Position numbers and translations under genes: made by a program. Source: Kosakonia sp. H02 (lineage in GTDB: Bacteria > Pseudomonadota > Gammaproteobacteria > Enterobacterales > Enterobacteriaceae). Taken from it: a stretch of DNA of 64,000 nt. Positions 18,335 through 25,773 of this stretch are shown one piece after another; positions within the stretch are counted from its first letter, which is position 1, and the number at the start of each line of letters is the position of its first letter. The notes beneath the pieces are model-generated. The model did no database searches. It was given only the letters and a program-made list of their open reading frames with translations, and was not told the DNA's origin. The stretch spans positions 930,001 to 994,000 of the forward strand of contig CP131915.1 in the NCBI GenBank assembly GCA_030704225.1, read 5' to 3'.

Positions 18335-19107
18335 AGTGTGTCCTTTATCTCAAGACGCAGAATTCGCGCCAGGGCAGAAGCAACGGCAGCGGGATTGTCC
18401 CGGTGCGCGTTGTGCCCGGCGGCAGGAATGGCGTGACAGTGGCGCGAGACGTCGCTCGCCAGCGCCTGAAACTTACTGTCATGTTCACCGTATAGATAAT
18501 GAATCGGGAAAGATACTGCCCGCAACGGGCGGCGCAAATCCGGCTGATGCGCCAGGGATGTGGCCTCCAGCATGGCGGCTAAATTCGCGCCGTGGTTCTG
18601 GCTGCGTAGCGCCACCAGCGCCGCACGCTGCGGCTCAGTCAGCGCAGCAAATACCGGCTGGCGATACCAGGCGTCAAATACCTGCGTCAGCGGCTGATGG
18701 CGCAGGCGATCGCACCACTGCCGATCGGAGGCCAGCCGCGCAGCGCGGGCATTATCATCCACCAGACCGGGATGACTGCCTTCGACAATAAGGCCTTTTA
18801 AACCCACCGGTTGCTGGCTGGCATGATACAGCGCAATGCGCCCGCCAAGTGAATAGCCCACCAGCCAGTAGGTAAGGATGTTGTAACGAACAAGGGTTGC
18901 GCGCAGTAACGCATCCATCTCGTCAAAGGAGGCAACAGACAACGCTGCCGAACCGCCATGCCCGGGCAGATCCAGATATAAACGCGGGAAATTATCCAGC
19001 GCTGAACCCACCTCTTGCCACTCGCGGTTATCGCCGGAAAAACCGTGCAGAAACACCAGCCACGGCAGCGGCTGCCGACCAGCAATGGCGTCGACGTGCA
19101 GGCTCAT
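18331..19107 (-). CDS. menH: SHCHC synthase (alpha/beta hydrolase fold)
   Basis: Eliminates pyruvate from the MenD product SEPHCHC. It has 258 residues (E. coli 252). The nucleophile serine is Ser87 in VGYSLGGR, the oxyanion motif HGFSGD is at residues 21-26, and catalytic Asp and His lie in YGEHDSKF and AAGHNAHRDNP. It is coupled to menD and menB by ATGA overlaps at both ends. Confidence 0.96.
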   Translation of the reverse strand: MSLHVDAIAGRQPLPWLVFLHGFSGDNREWQEVGSALDNFPRLYLDLPGHGGSAALSVASFDEMDALLRATLVRYNILTYWLVGYSLGGRIALYHASQQPVGLKGLIVEGSHPGLVDDNARAARLASDRQWCDRLRHQPLTQVFDAWYRQPVFAALTEPQRAALVALRSQNHGANLAAMLEATSLAHQPDLRRPLRAVSFPIHYLYGEHDSKFQALASDVSRHCHAIPAAGHNAHRDNPAAVASALARILRLEIKDTL

Positions 19108-20774
19108 AGCTGGCTCACCTGCGCCAGCAGGCTTTGCAGAGTTTGCGCGCCGTCCGTGTCGTTGACCACCAGTTCAATTACCGTGGCTCCCGGTTTGTGC
19201 CAGGCCCCGGTCAATGCTTGTTCCAGCTCATCCCAATTTTCCGGGCGGTGATAGGCAAGGTCGAACATGGCAGCGGCGTGGTCAAAATGGACATTCTGTG
19301 GCATCAGGTAAAACTGCTCGCGCTCGGCAGGCGGCGTAGGTAAGAGCGAGAAAATCTGCCCGCCGTTGTTATTGACCACCAGCAGCACAAACGGCGCGGA
19401 AGCCTGGCGCAGCAGCGCCAGCGCGTTCAGATCGTAAAGGGCCGAGAGATCGCCGACAATCGCCAGCGTCGGGCGCGCCGTTGCCCGTTGCACGCCCGCA
19501 GCGGTGGAAAGCAGACCATCAATGCCGCTCGCGCCGCGATTACTGTAAACCGGGTAACCCACCGGTAATTGCGCCAGTGCATCCACCAGCCGCACCACCA
19601 GGCTATTGCCCAAAAACAGTTGTCCCTGTTCGGGTAAATACTCCGTAATGCGGTGCGCCAGTTGCGCCTCGCCGAAGATGTCGCGCTGCATACGCACTTT
19701 TTCCCACGCCTGGGCGGAAAGCGCGGGGATAGCGCCATACCAGGGCGCGCGCGGCTCGGCCGGATGCTGCGCCAGCCAGTCGGCAACGCTTGAGACCAGC
19801 CGACGCCCGCGATGCTGGGCGGGATCGAGCCTGCCGGTCAGGTTATCAATCAACCAGTACTCTTGCGGTGCACAAGTCGCCTGCCACTGTAACAGGCGTT
19901 TGCCGGTGAGGCTGCTGCCAAATTGCAACACGATATGCGCCTGGTTCAGCTCCTCCACCGCCTGGCTATTTCCAAGCCAGAGATCGGCACACGGCAGCGG
20001 CTGACCCGTTTGCGATAACGCATCGCCGATAAGCGGCCAGCCCAGCATTTTTGCCCACTCGGCGAGCTTCTGGCCTTCGGCAGCACTCATGCGCCCCGCC
20101 ACGACCACGCCGCGTTTTTGCCGCCAGAAAAACCAGTCGCGCTGCTTTTCACCGTTTAACGGCGTCGGGACATGCAGCCAGGGTTTGTCATCCTGCCACC
20201 AGTCGCCCAGCGCTTGTTGCCAGGCAAGCCCGGTATCGTCCATCTCGCCATACAGCGGCTCGGCGAACGGGCAGTTGATATGCACTGCCCCGCCGCGTAA
20301 CGCGCCGAGCAGGTTATCAATGGTCGAGACCAGCCAGCGCGCCGGAATATCCTGCGAAGGCCGCGGTAAAGCGATGGATTCGGTCGGGTGTGAGGCGAAC
20401 ATACCCGGCTGGCGAATGGCCTGGTTGGCACCGCAGTCGATCAGTTCTGGCGGGCGGTCGGCGGTGAGTAGCACCAGCTTTTCACCGGTCAGCCCCGCTT
20501 CAATCAGCGCGGGATAAAGATTTGCTACCGCCGTACCGGATGTCACAATCACTGCCACCGGTTCATTACTGGCTTTCGCCAGCCCCAGCGCAAGGTGACC
20601 TAACCCGCGTTCATCAAAATGGGTGTGATGAATAAACGCGCGGTTTTCCGCAGCGGCCAGGGTTAAAGGGGTGGAACGGGATCCCGGAGCAATGCACACA
20701 TGCCTGACACCGTGGCGGGTTAAGGCTTCGAGGATCACCGCCGCCCAGCGTCGGTTAAATGAACTTATTGACAT
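19104..20774 (-). CDS. menD: SEPHCHC synthase (thiamine diphosphate enzyme)
   Basis: Condenses isochorismate with 2-oxoglutarate, the first committed step of the menaquinone branch. It is 556 residues from the ATG at 20774, the same as E. coli. The N-terminal catalytic glutamate lies in HTHFDERGLGHLALG, and the ThDP/Mg binding segment reads VGDLSALYDLNAL, followed by VVNNNGGQIFSLLP. The start is chosen by alignment (MSISSFNRRWA); the ribosome binding site is weak and an upstream start at 20795 cannot be excluded. Confidence 0.96.
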   Translation of the reverse strand: MSISSFNRRWAAVILEALTRHGVRHVCIAPGSRSTPLTLAAAENRAFIHHTHFDERGLGHLALGLAKASNEPVAVIVTSGTAVANLYPALIEAGLTGEKLVLLTADRPPELIDCGANQAIRQPGMFASHPTESIALPRPSQDIPARWLVSTIDNLLGALRGGAVHINCPFAEPLYGEMDDTGLAWQQALGDWWQDDKPWLHVPTPLNGEKQRDWFFWRQKRGVVVAGRMSAAEGQKLAEWAKMLGWPLIGDALSQTGQPLPCADLWLGNSQAVEELNQAHIVLQFGSSLTGKRLLQWQATCAPQEYWLIDNLTGRLDPAQHRGRRLVSSVADWLAQHPAEPRAPWYGAIPALSAQAWEKVRMQRDIFGEAQLAHRITEYLPEQGQLFLGNSLVVRLVDALAQLPVGYPVYSNRGASGIDGLLSTAAGVQRATARPTLAIVGDLSALYDLNALALLRQASAPFVLLVVNNNGGQIFSLLPTPPAEREQFYLMPQNVHFDHAAAMFDLAYHRPENWDELEQALTGAWHKPGATVIELVVNDTDGAQTLQSLLAQVSQL

Positions 20775-20845
20775 GAATTTGTCCGGTATCAACATTGCTG
20801 GTTAGTATAATTATTCGCGAATGATGTGTTTTTGATATAGGTCGT

Positions 20846-22141
20846 TTATACGTGCGTCCGGAACAATAATGATCGCAGCCCCGCCGCTTTATTATCGATT
20901 TCCTGCCACTCTTGTTGCGCATCCGATCCGGGTACAATCCCCGCCCCGGCGTAGAGGCGTACCGTATCGCCGCTGAGTTTCGCCGAGCGCAGCGCCACGC
21001 AAAACTCACTCTGCTCGCGCGACAAATAGCCCGCCGAGCCTGCGTACCATTCACGTTCAAAAGGTTCGTGACGCGCGATAAATGCCCGCGCTTCGCGCCG
21101 GGGGAGACCGGCTACCGCCGCCGTAGGCTGAAGTAACTGTAAGCACAGGGCGTCATCCGGCGTGTGTAAATCGCTCCAGATGCAGCGGCGCAAATGCTGC
21201 ACTTTGCGCAACCGAACCACCTGCGGCGGCAGAACCTCCAGCGCGCCGGTCTGGTGCTGTAAACGCTGGCAGATATCTTCCACTACCAGCATATTTTCGC
21301 GCTGGTTTTTATCATCACTCATCAGCCAGTCGGCAAGGCGCTGTGCCTGCGGGTCGTCATCATGGTTGGCGACCGTCCCGGCTAATGCTTCAGTACGCAG
21401 CGCCACACCGCGCCGCCGCCAGAGCCGCTCTGGCGTGGAGCCTAAAAAAGCATGCTGTGCGTCGAAGGCGTACATAAAGTGAAAGCAGTGATGATTAAGC
21501 CGACGGCTGGCAGCCATTAACGATGCGGCGTTGACGGCGCTGGCAAAACGGTAATCCGTGGCGCGGGCGAGGACAACTTTATCCAGCTCGCCACTTTTTA
21601 GCGTATCCAGCGCCCGGGAAATCAGCGTTTCCCACTCTTCCCACTCCGGGAAATGGCGCTGCCCCAGGCAGGGTTGCTGAACATTTCCCAGCGGTTTCGA
21701 CTCGACCAGGGCCGCCAGGAAATCCGCCGCGCGTTGAGCATCGTCATGCAGCGAACTGTCGCTATAAAGGTACAAGCGCAGCACTGCCCGCCCGCCCTCA
21801 CGCCGCCATTCAAGACGCGGCAAAAACAGCGCCCCCTGCGTGGGATCAAACGCGTTCACTCCCCAGACACGAACATCTTCAGGATGTTGCTGCAAAAACT
21901 GCTGGGCGAGCGGTAAGGCAGAGAAAGGGATCAGTGCGCCGAGGGCGGCCGCTTCATCCTCACCGCTGCGTTGCTGCCAGTAAAATTGCGGATAAACAGG
22001 TTGGCTGGCCAGCCATGTCAGGGGATCAAAAGCATCATTTAACGGGAAAGGGGCATCAAAAAAGCAGAAACCGGGTGTGCGAGGAAAGACGTCAGCCAGG
22101 CGGCTATGCAAATAGCCCAGCGCAGAGGAAATGGAAAACAC
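20846..22141 (-). CDS. menF: Isochorismate synthase, menaquinone-specific
   Basis: Converts chorismate to isochorismate. I place the start at GTG (22141-22139), preceded by a strong GGGAGGGG seven bases away. This gives 431 residues, exactly the E. coli length, while frames beginning at 22183 add an unsupported tail. Chorismate-binding signatures are visible: RTEALAGTVAN, LRKVQHLRRCIWS, QPTAAVAGLP and LYAGAGIVPGSD. It is the first gene of menF-D-H-B-C-E, with a 71-base gap before menD. Confidence 0.95.
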   Translation of the reverse strand: MFSISSALGYLHSRLADVFPRTPGFCFFDAPFPLNDAFDPLTWLASQPVYPQFYWQQRSGEDEAAALGALIPFSALPLAQQFLQQHPEDVRVWGVNAFDPTQGALFLPRLEWRREGGRAVLRLYLYSDSSLHDDAQRAADFLAALVESKPLGNVQQPCLGQRHFPEWEEWETLISRALDTLKSGELDKVVLARATDYRFASAVNAASLMAASRRLNHHCFHFMYAFDAQHAFLGSTPERLWRRRGVALRTEALAGTVANHDDDPQAQRLADWLMSDDKNQRENMLVVEDICQRLQHQTGALEVLPPQVVRLRKVQHLRRCIWSDLHTPDDALCLQLLQPTAAVAGLPRREARAFIARHEPFEREWYAGSAGYLSREQSEFCVALRSAKLSGDTVRLYAGAGIVPGSDAQQEWQEIDNKAAGLRSLLFRTHV

Positions 22142-22166
22142 GCGAACCCCTCCCGGATAAAACCAC

Positions 22167-22183
22167 ATGGTTTTAAAAACCAT
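22167..22183. promoter_or_regulatory. 17-base palindrome upstream of menF
   Basis: ATGGTTTT-A-AAAACCAT is a perfect inverted repeat centred about 34 bases before the menF GTG. Its position fits an operator or a short leader hairpin of the men operon. I do not recognise the binding protein. Confidence 0.4.
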
Positions 22184-22192
22184 ACAGTATAC

Positions 22193-22220
22193 GGGGTACT
22201 TAACCGAATAGCAGTACCCC
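22193..22220. terminator. Hairpin between elaB and menF
   Basis: GGGGTAC (22193-22199) and GTACCCC (22214-22220) pair with a 14-base loop downstream of the elaB stop. No T-run follows, so it may be a transcript 3'-end stabiliser or a poor terminator for elaB. Confidence 0.4.
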
Positions 22221-22244
22221 CTTCCAGGGAGGGGAAATAAAACG

Positions 22245-22547
22245 TTAGCGACGGGCTAACAGCAGACCGAGTACCAGGCCAACGGCAGCACCAGCACCAA
22301 TGCCTTGCCACGGTTTTTCATGCACATAGTCATCGGCACGGTAAACCGCTTTTTTCGCACGGTAATAGTAGGTATCCGATGCACTGCTGACGCGGTTTTT
22401 CACGTCATGCAACGCCTGTTCGGCGCGGGCTTTCAGTTCAATATACTTCTGGTCAGCGGGGTCGCCTGAGGAGCGGAGTACTTCTTCCAGCGTTTCGCTC
22501 AGCAGGGTCAGGTCGTCGTCAATATGTGAATCGAATTGATTAGACAT
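22245..22547 (-). CDS. elaB: Tail-anchored membrane protein ElaB
   Basis: DUF883-family protein of 100 residues (E. coli 101). The N-terminal two thirds are charged and helical. The C-terminal 20 residues form a glycine-zipper membrane anchor (GIGAGAAVGLVLGLLLARR). In E. coli ElaB is a stationary-phase inner-membrane protein associated with ribosomes and stress tolerance. A GGAG-type ribosome site precedes the ATG. It is monocistronic, between elaA and menF. Confidence 0.95.
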   Translation of the reverse strand: MSNQFDSHIDDDLTLLSETLEEVLRSSGDPADQKYIELKARAEQALHDVKNRVSSASDTYYYRAKKAVYRADDYVHEKPWQGIGAGAAVGLVLGLLLARR

Positions 22548-22600
22548 CTCTTTTCTCCATGTTATGAACCTGTTCGCTAACTATAGACAATGACTCCCGG

Positions 22601-23062
22601 TTACGCCTGGCGAACCTCGAGGGCCATCCCCACGTGAGGAATGCCGTCTTCGTCATAAATATCAGTCACCGGCTGGAAACCAAAATGATGATAAAAAGAT
22701 TGCAGATGCGCCTGTGCGCCCAGATACAGCGCGTGCTGCGGCCAATGTTGCTGGCAGGAAGCGACCGCGCGTTCCATCAATTGATAACCCAGTTTTTCCC
22801 CGCGAACCTGAGCGCTGACAATCACCCGGCCAATGACAACCGGCGACAAATCATCGTTACTTTTCAGAATCCTCGCATACGCGACCAGCTCATCACCCTG
22901 CCAACCCAGCAGATGGCGGTTCTCGCCAATCAGGTCATCGCCATCAATATCGAGATAGGGGCAGGTTTGTTCGACGACAAATACTTCACAGCGCAATTTG
23001 AGTAGCGCATACAGCGCGGGAACAGTGAGTTCAGAGTGGTGCAGGTCTTGCCAGCGGATCAT
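22601..23062 (-). CDS. elaA: GNAT-family acetyltransferase ElaA
   Basis: Homologue of E. coli ElaA (153 residues, equal from the ATG at 23062, preceded by AGGAG). It has a GNAT fold: the acetyl-CoA-binding region is around IGRVIVSAQVRGEKLGYQLM, and the C-terminal HLQSFYHHFGFQPV is typical of motif B. Its substrate is not known. It is divergent from rbn with about 62 bases between. Confidence 0.93.
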   Translation of the reverse strand: MIRWQDLHHSELTVPALYALLKLRCEVFVVEQTCPYLDIDGDDLIGENRHLLGWQGDELVAYARILKSNDDLSPVVIGRVIVSAQVRGEKLGYQLMERAVASCQQHWPQHALYLGAQAHLQSFYHHFGFQPVTDIYDEDGIPHVGMALEVRQA

Positions 23063-23124
23063 GGTGTGCTCCTTATGAGTCATCCTGTGGTTATACTAGA
23101 TTCTTTTACTTTCAGGCAAAGCGT

Positions 23125-24042
23125 GTGGAACTGATTTTCTTAGGTACTTCGGCTGGCGTCCCGACCCGGGCGCGTAATGTCAGCGCAATATTGCTCAATT
23201 TACAGCATCCAACTCGCGCGGGGTTATGGCTGTTCGATTGCGGTGAAGGCTCGCAACACCAGATGCTGCGCACCGCATTTCATCCCGGCAAGCTGGACAA
23301 AATTTTTATTACCCACCTGCATGGCGATCATCTGTTTGGCCTGCCGGGGCTGCTGTGCAGCCGTTCCATGGCAGGCAACATGCATCCCTTGCAGATTTAT
23401 GGCCCGAAAGGCATTGGTGAATTTGTTGAAACCGCGCTGCGCCTGAGTGGTTCATGGACCGATTATCCGTTAACCATACAAGAAGTGACGCCAGGTCTGG
23501 TGGTGAATGACGGGCTACGCAAAGTGACGGCATTCCCGCTGGCGCACCCGGTGGAGTGTTACGGCTATCGTATTGAAGAGCATGATAAGCCCGGCGCATT
23601 AAACGCCGCCGCGCTTGCCGCAGACGGCGTACCCGCCGGGCCGCTATTCCAGACGCTGAAAGCGGGCGGCACGGTGACGCTGGACGACGGGCGCATCATT
23701 AATGGCGCGGACTATCTCTCACCCGCTGAGCCAGGGAAAAAACTGGCAATTTTTGGTGACACGTCGCCCTGCCCGGCCTCGCTGGAGCTGGCGCGAAATG
23801 TTGACCTTATGGTGCACGAAGCGACGCTGGAAACGGCAATGGAAGAGAAAGCCAATAGCCGCGGACACAGCTCAGCACGCCAGGCCGCGCAACTGGCGGT
23901 GGACGCCGGTGCCGGTCGGCTGGTGATCACCCATATCAGTTCGCGCTATGACGAACGCGGCAGCCTCGCGTTGTTAGCCGAATGCCGCGCGCTCTTTTCG
24001 CAAACGGCACTGGCAACAGATTTTGACGTTGTTCGTGTCTGA
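23125..24042 (+). CDS. rbn: Ribonuclease BN / RNase Z
   Basis: Zinc metallo-beta-lactamase-fold nuclease (ElaC) that processes tRNA 3' ends. Its 305 residues match E. coli. The metal-binding HxHxDH motif is at residues 64-69 (THLHGDHLFG), with further ligands in PLAHPVECYGYRIEEHDKPG, IFGDTSPC and ITHISSRY. Translation appears to start at GTG 23125, as in relatives. The end is close to the cheV promoter. Confidence 0.96.
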   Translation: MELIFLGTSAGVPTRARNVSAILLNLQHPTRAGLWLFDCGEGSQHQMLRTAFHPGKLDKIFITHLHGDHLFGLPGLLCSRSMAGNMHPLQIYGPKGIGEFVETALRLSGSWTDYPLTIQEVTPGLVVNDGLRKVTAFPLAHPVECYGYRIEEHDKPGALNAAALAADGVPAGPLFQTLKAGGTVTLDDGRIINGADYLSPAEPGKKLAIFGDTSPCPASLELARNVDLMVHEATLETAMEEKANSRGHSSARQAAQLAVDAGAGRLVITHISSRYDERGSLALLAECRALFSQTALATDFDVVRV

Positions 24043-24057
24043 TTTTAATTTAGGCAC

Positions 24058-24084
24058 TCTATTTTTTTCCCGTCATGCCGATAA
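24058..24084 (+). promoter_or_regulatory. FliA (sigma-28) flagellar promoter for cheV
   Basis: A perfect sigma-28 -10 element GCCGATAA lies at 24077-24084. Eleven bases upstream, TCTATTTT (24058-24065) matches 5 of 8 positions of the -35 consensus TAAAGTTT. The predicted start near 24092 is about 28 bases before the cheV ATG, so cheV would be a flagellar class 3 gene. Confidence 0.75.
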
Positions 24085-24120
24085 TAAGTTATACGCAGGC
24101 ATTTCTTCTTTGAGGGCATG

Positions 24121-25146
24121 ATGGATACTTTCCAGAAAGACATCGATGACAGGGCGAATCTTACTCTGTCGAACCGGTTTGAGCTGTTACTGTTTCGCCT
24201 TGGCACATCGTTAGATGCGACAAAATCAGAGCTGTTTGGCATCAATGTGTTTAAGTTGCGCGAAATCGTTCCGATGCCCACGTTTACACGCCCTGCGGGA
24301 ATGAAACCGCCGTTGATGGGAATGGTCAATATTCGCGATCAGGTGATCCCGGTGATTGACCTTGCCGCCGTCGCCGGGTGCAAGCCTGCTACTGGCCTCA
24401 ACATTTTACTGATTACCGAGTATGCCCGCAGCGTACAAGCCTTTGCCGTCGAGTCCGTGGAAAACATTACGCGCCTGGACTGGAAACAGGTGCACACGGC
24501 GGAGAAAGCGATCAATGGCCGCTACATCACCAGTATCGCCTGCCTGGATGACGATAAGGACACCAACAACCTGGCGATGGTGCTGGACGTTGAGCAGATC
24601 CTGTATGACATCGTTCCGGCGGATCACGAGGTACATGGCGATCATATCCCGGACAAAAAATTCAACCTGAAAGCGGGTTCCGTGGCGATTGTGGCTGAAG
24701 ATTCCAAAGTGGCGCGCGCCATGCTGGAAAAAGGTCTCAACGCGATGGAGATCCCGAACGCGATGCACATCACCGGTAAAGATGCCTGGGAAAAAATTCA
24801 ACTACTGGCGCAGCAGGCTGAAAAAGAGGGTGTTCCGGTAAGCGATAAGATTTCGATGGTGTTGACCGATCTTGAGATGCCGGAAATGGACGGTTTTACC
24901 TTAACCCGTTTAGTCAAAACCGATCCGCGTCTGAAAAATATTCCGGTGGTGATCCACTCGTCGCTCTCCGGGAGCGCCAACGAAGATCACGTGCGTAAAG
25001 TTCAGGCCGATGGTTACGTGGCGAAGTTCGAAATTAACGAGCTTTCTGCGGTGATTCAGGAAGTGCTCGACCGCGCAGCGCGCAATGTGCGTGGCCCGCT
25101 GATTAGCCATCATCAGGTGACTCCTGCGCCGCTGCTGGCGAAGTAA
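24121..25146 (+). CDS. cheV: Chemotaxis coupling protein CheV
   Basis: CheW-response regulator hybrid of about 341 residues that couples chemoreceptors to CheA and may serve as a phosphate sink. The N-terminal CheW domain runs to about residue 165 (GMVNIRDQVIPVIDLAA). The receiver domain begins near AIVAEDSKVARA, with the phosphoacceptor Asp in VLTDLEMPEMDGF and the conserved Lys in DGYVAKFEI. It resembles Salmonella CheV, which also lies beside nuo. The ATG at 24121 is preferred over 24118 on homology, but ribosome-site spacing does not decide. A FliA-type promoter supports flagellar co-regulation. Confidence 0.94.
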   Translation: MDTFQKDIDDRANLTLSNRFELLLFRLGTSLDATKSELFGINVFKLREIVPMPTFTRPAGMKPPLMGMVNIRDQVIPVIDLAAVAGCKPATGLNILLITEYARSVQAFAVESVENITRLDWKQVHTAEKAINGRYITSIACLDDDKDTNNLAMVLDVEQILYDIVPADHEVHGDHIPDKKFNLKAGSVAIVAEDSKVARAMLEKGLNAMEIPNAMHITGKDAWEKIQLLAQQAEKEGVPVSDKISMVLTDLEMPEMDGFTLTRLVKTDPRLKNIPVVIHSSLSGSANEDHVRKVQADGYVAKFEINELSAVIQEVLDRAARNVRGPLISHHQVTPAPLLAK

Positions 25147-25164
25147 TCTGCCCCGCAAATGTTA

Positions 25165-25196
25165 AAGGCGCTATCGCCGGTAAGCGGTAGCGCCTT
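25165..25196 (-). terminator. Terminator hairpin between cheV and the toxin-like gene
   Basis: AAGGCGCTA (25165-25173) and TAGCGCCTT (25188-25196) form a perfect 9-base stem. Read on the minus strand it is followed by TTTAACATTT, so it can end the toxin-like transcript about 18 bases after its stop codon. It may also end cheV less efficiently on the plus strand. Confidence 0.6.
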
Positions 25197-25213
25197 AAGT
25201 ACGTTTCAAGCCG

Positions 25214-25294
25214 TTACAGGAACGACAAGATCAGCTGCAACACAGCAATGATGATTGTGAGTACGCGTTTGGCGAATTCACGTTTCAACATCAT
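25214..25294 (-). CDS. ShoB-like small hydrophobic toxin peptide
   Basis: A 26-codon frame, too short for usual gene calling: MMLKREFAKRVLTI for the first 14 residues, then IIAVLQLILSFL. It has four basic residues in the first ten and one hydrophobic helix from residue 11. Recalled E. coli ShoB is also 26 residues, and aligned without gaps the two share about 15 positions, including KRV, IIIAVLQLIL and the final FL. ShoB is a membrane-acting type I toxin controlled by the RNA OhsC. GAGGA lies 7 bases before the ATG pair at 25294-25289. Identification is from memory of one family member; no search was run. Confidence 0.72.
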   Translation of the reverse strand: MMLKREFAKRVLTIIIAVLQLILSFL

Positions 25295-25299
25295 CCGTT

Positions 25300-25315
25300 T
25301 TCCTCAAAGGAGGAA
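25300..25315 (-). promoter_or_regulatory. Hairpin sequestering the ribosome site of the toxin-like gene
   Basis: In the toxin mRNA, TTCCTC pairs with GAGGAA around a four-base loop. The GAGGAA arm is the Shine-Dalgarno sequence itself. Occluded ribosome sites are typical of type I toxin messages, which often need a standby site or processing for translation. Confidence 0.55.
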
Positions 25316-25334
25316 GGAGCCGCCCGGACTGGTT

Positions 25335-25377
25335 CTAAAGTTCCCCCGAATCAGAGCGAGCAAGGTTGTGATTTGCA
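25335..25377 (-). repeat. Leader segments repeated in the candidate antitoxin region
   Basis: CTAAAGTTCC (25335-25344) recurs at 25571-25580, and GTTGTGATTTGCA (25365-25377) recurs at 25622-25634. A third block, TTCCAGGCCT, occurs at 25386-25395 and 25541-25550. The copies are direct repeats on the plus strand. An RNA made from the right-hand copies on the plus strand would therefore be complementary to the leader of the minus-strand toxin message. Confidence 0.7.
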
Positions 25378-25479
25378 AGTACCCCTTCCAGGCCTGAACC
25401 CTGTCACCACCACGTGTTACAACGGGGGAAATCCTTTTGCCCAGCCTGAAAGCAAGGTGCAATAATCTCAACGGGCGGT

Positions 25480-25510
25480 ATTTTACACTTCGCATAAGCT
25501 GATGAAACAA
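25480..25510 (-). promoter_or_regulatory. Candidate promoter of the toxin-like transcript
   Basis: On the minus strand TAAAAT (25485-25480) follows TTGTTT (25510-25505) with a 19-base spacer. A start near 25473 would give a leader of about 179 bases before the small reading frame, in line with the long leaders of type I toxin messages. This is a weak consensus match and the start is unmapped. Confidence 0.35.
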
Positions 25511-25607
25511 CTCAAAAAGAGATCAGGAAAAACGGACGCATTCCAGGCCTTTTTCTTAAACCTGGGATAACTAAAGTTCCGGGACTTGAAATAACTCAAG
25601 TTATAGC

Positions 25608-25754
25608 GGAAGCTTGAACACGTTGTGATTTGCATGTGCTCACATCCCCCCAAACGGGCCGGGATGAGTAAACAAACCGGTCATAACGAATTCCTTACCA
25701 GCTTTCGCTTATGTCCTATAAAAAAACCGCCGGGCTACAAACCCGGCGGTTTTT
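25608..25754 (+). ncRNA. Candidate antitoxin RNA, OhsC-like in layout
   Basis: A plus-strand RNA over this stretch would begin near the 13-base block GTTGTGATTTGCA (25622-25634) that is complementary to the toxin leader. It would then fold a stem of CTC..ATCCC with GGGATGAG (about 25640-25668) and end at the strong terminator at 25720-25754. The divergent layout and limited complementarity mirror shoB/ohsC. The 5' end is a guess: a TATAGC at 25602-25607 could be a -10 box but has no convincing -35. Confidence 0.4.
25720..25754. terminator. Bidirectional terminator: nuo operon end and candidate antitoxin RNA
   Basis: AAACCGCCGGG (25724-25734) pairs with CCCGGCGGTTT (25742-25752) around a 7-base loop. 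There are seven A on the left and a T-run on the right, so it works on both strands. It lies 20 bases after the nuoN stop and ends the 15-kb nuo transcript. Confidence 0.9.
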
Positions 25755-25773
25755 ATTTGCGCGTTATACGCAA

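Larger units (their letters stand above)
25147..25773. other. cheV-nuoN intergenic region with candidate type I toxin-antitoxin locus
   Basis: This 627-base gap holds a small toxin-like gene on the minus strand, its long leader, repeated sequence blocks on the plus strand, and terminators at both ends; all are listed separately. The longer frames called here (for example 25304-25510 minus and 25625-25825 plus) do not look like proteins. Confidence 0.6.
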
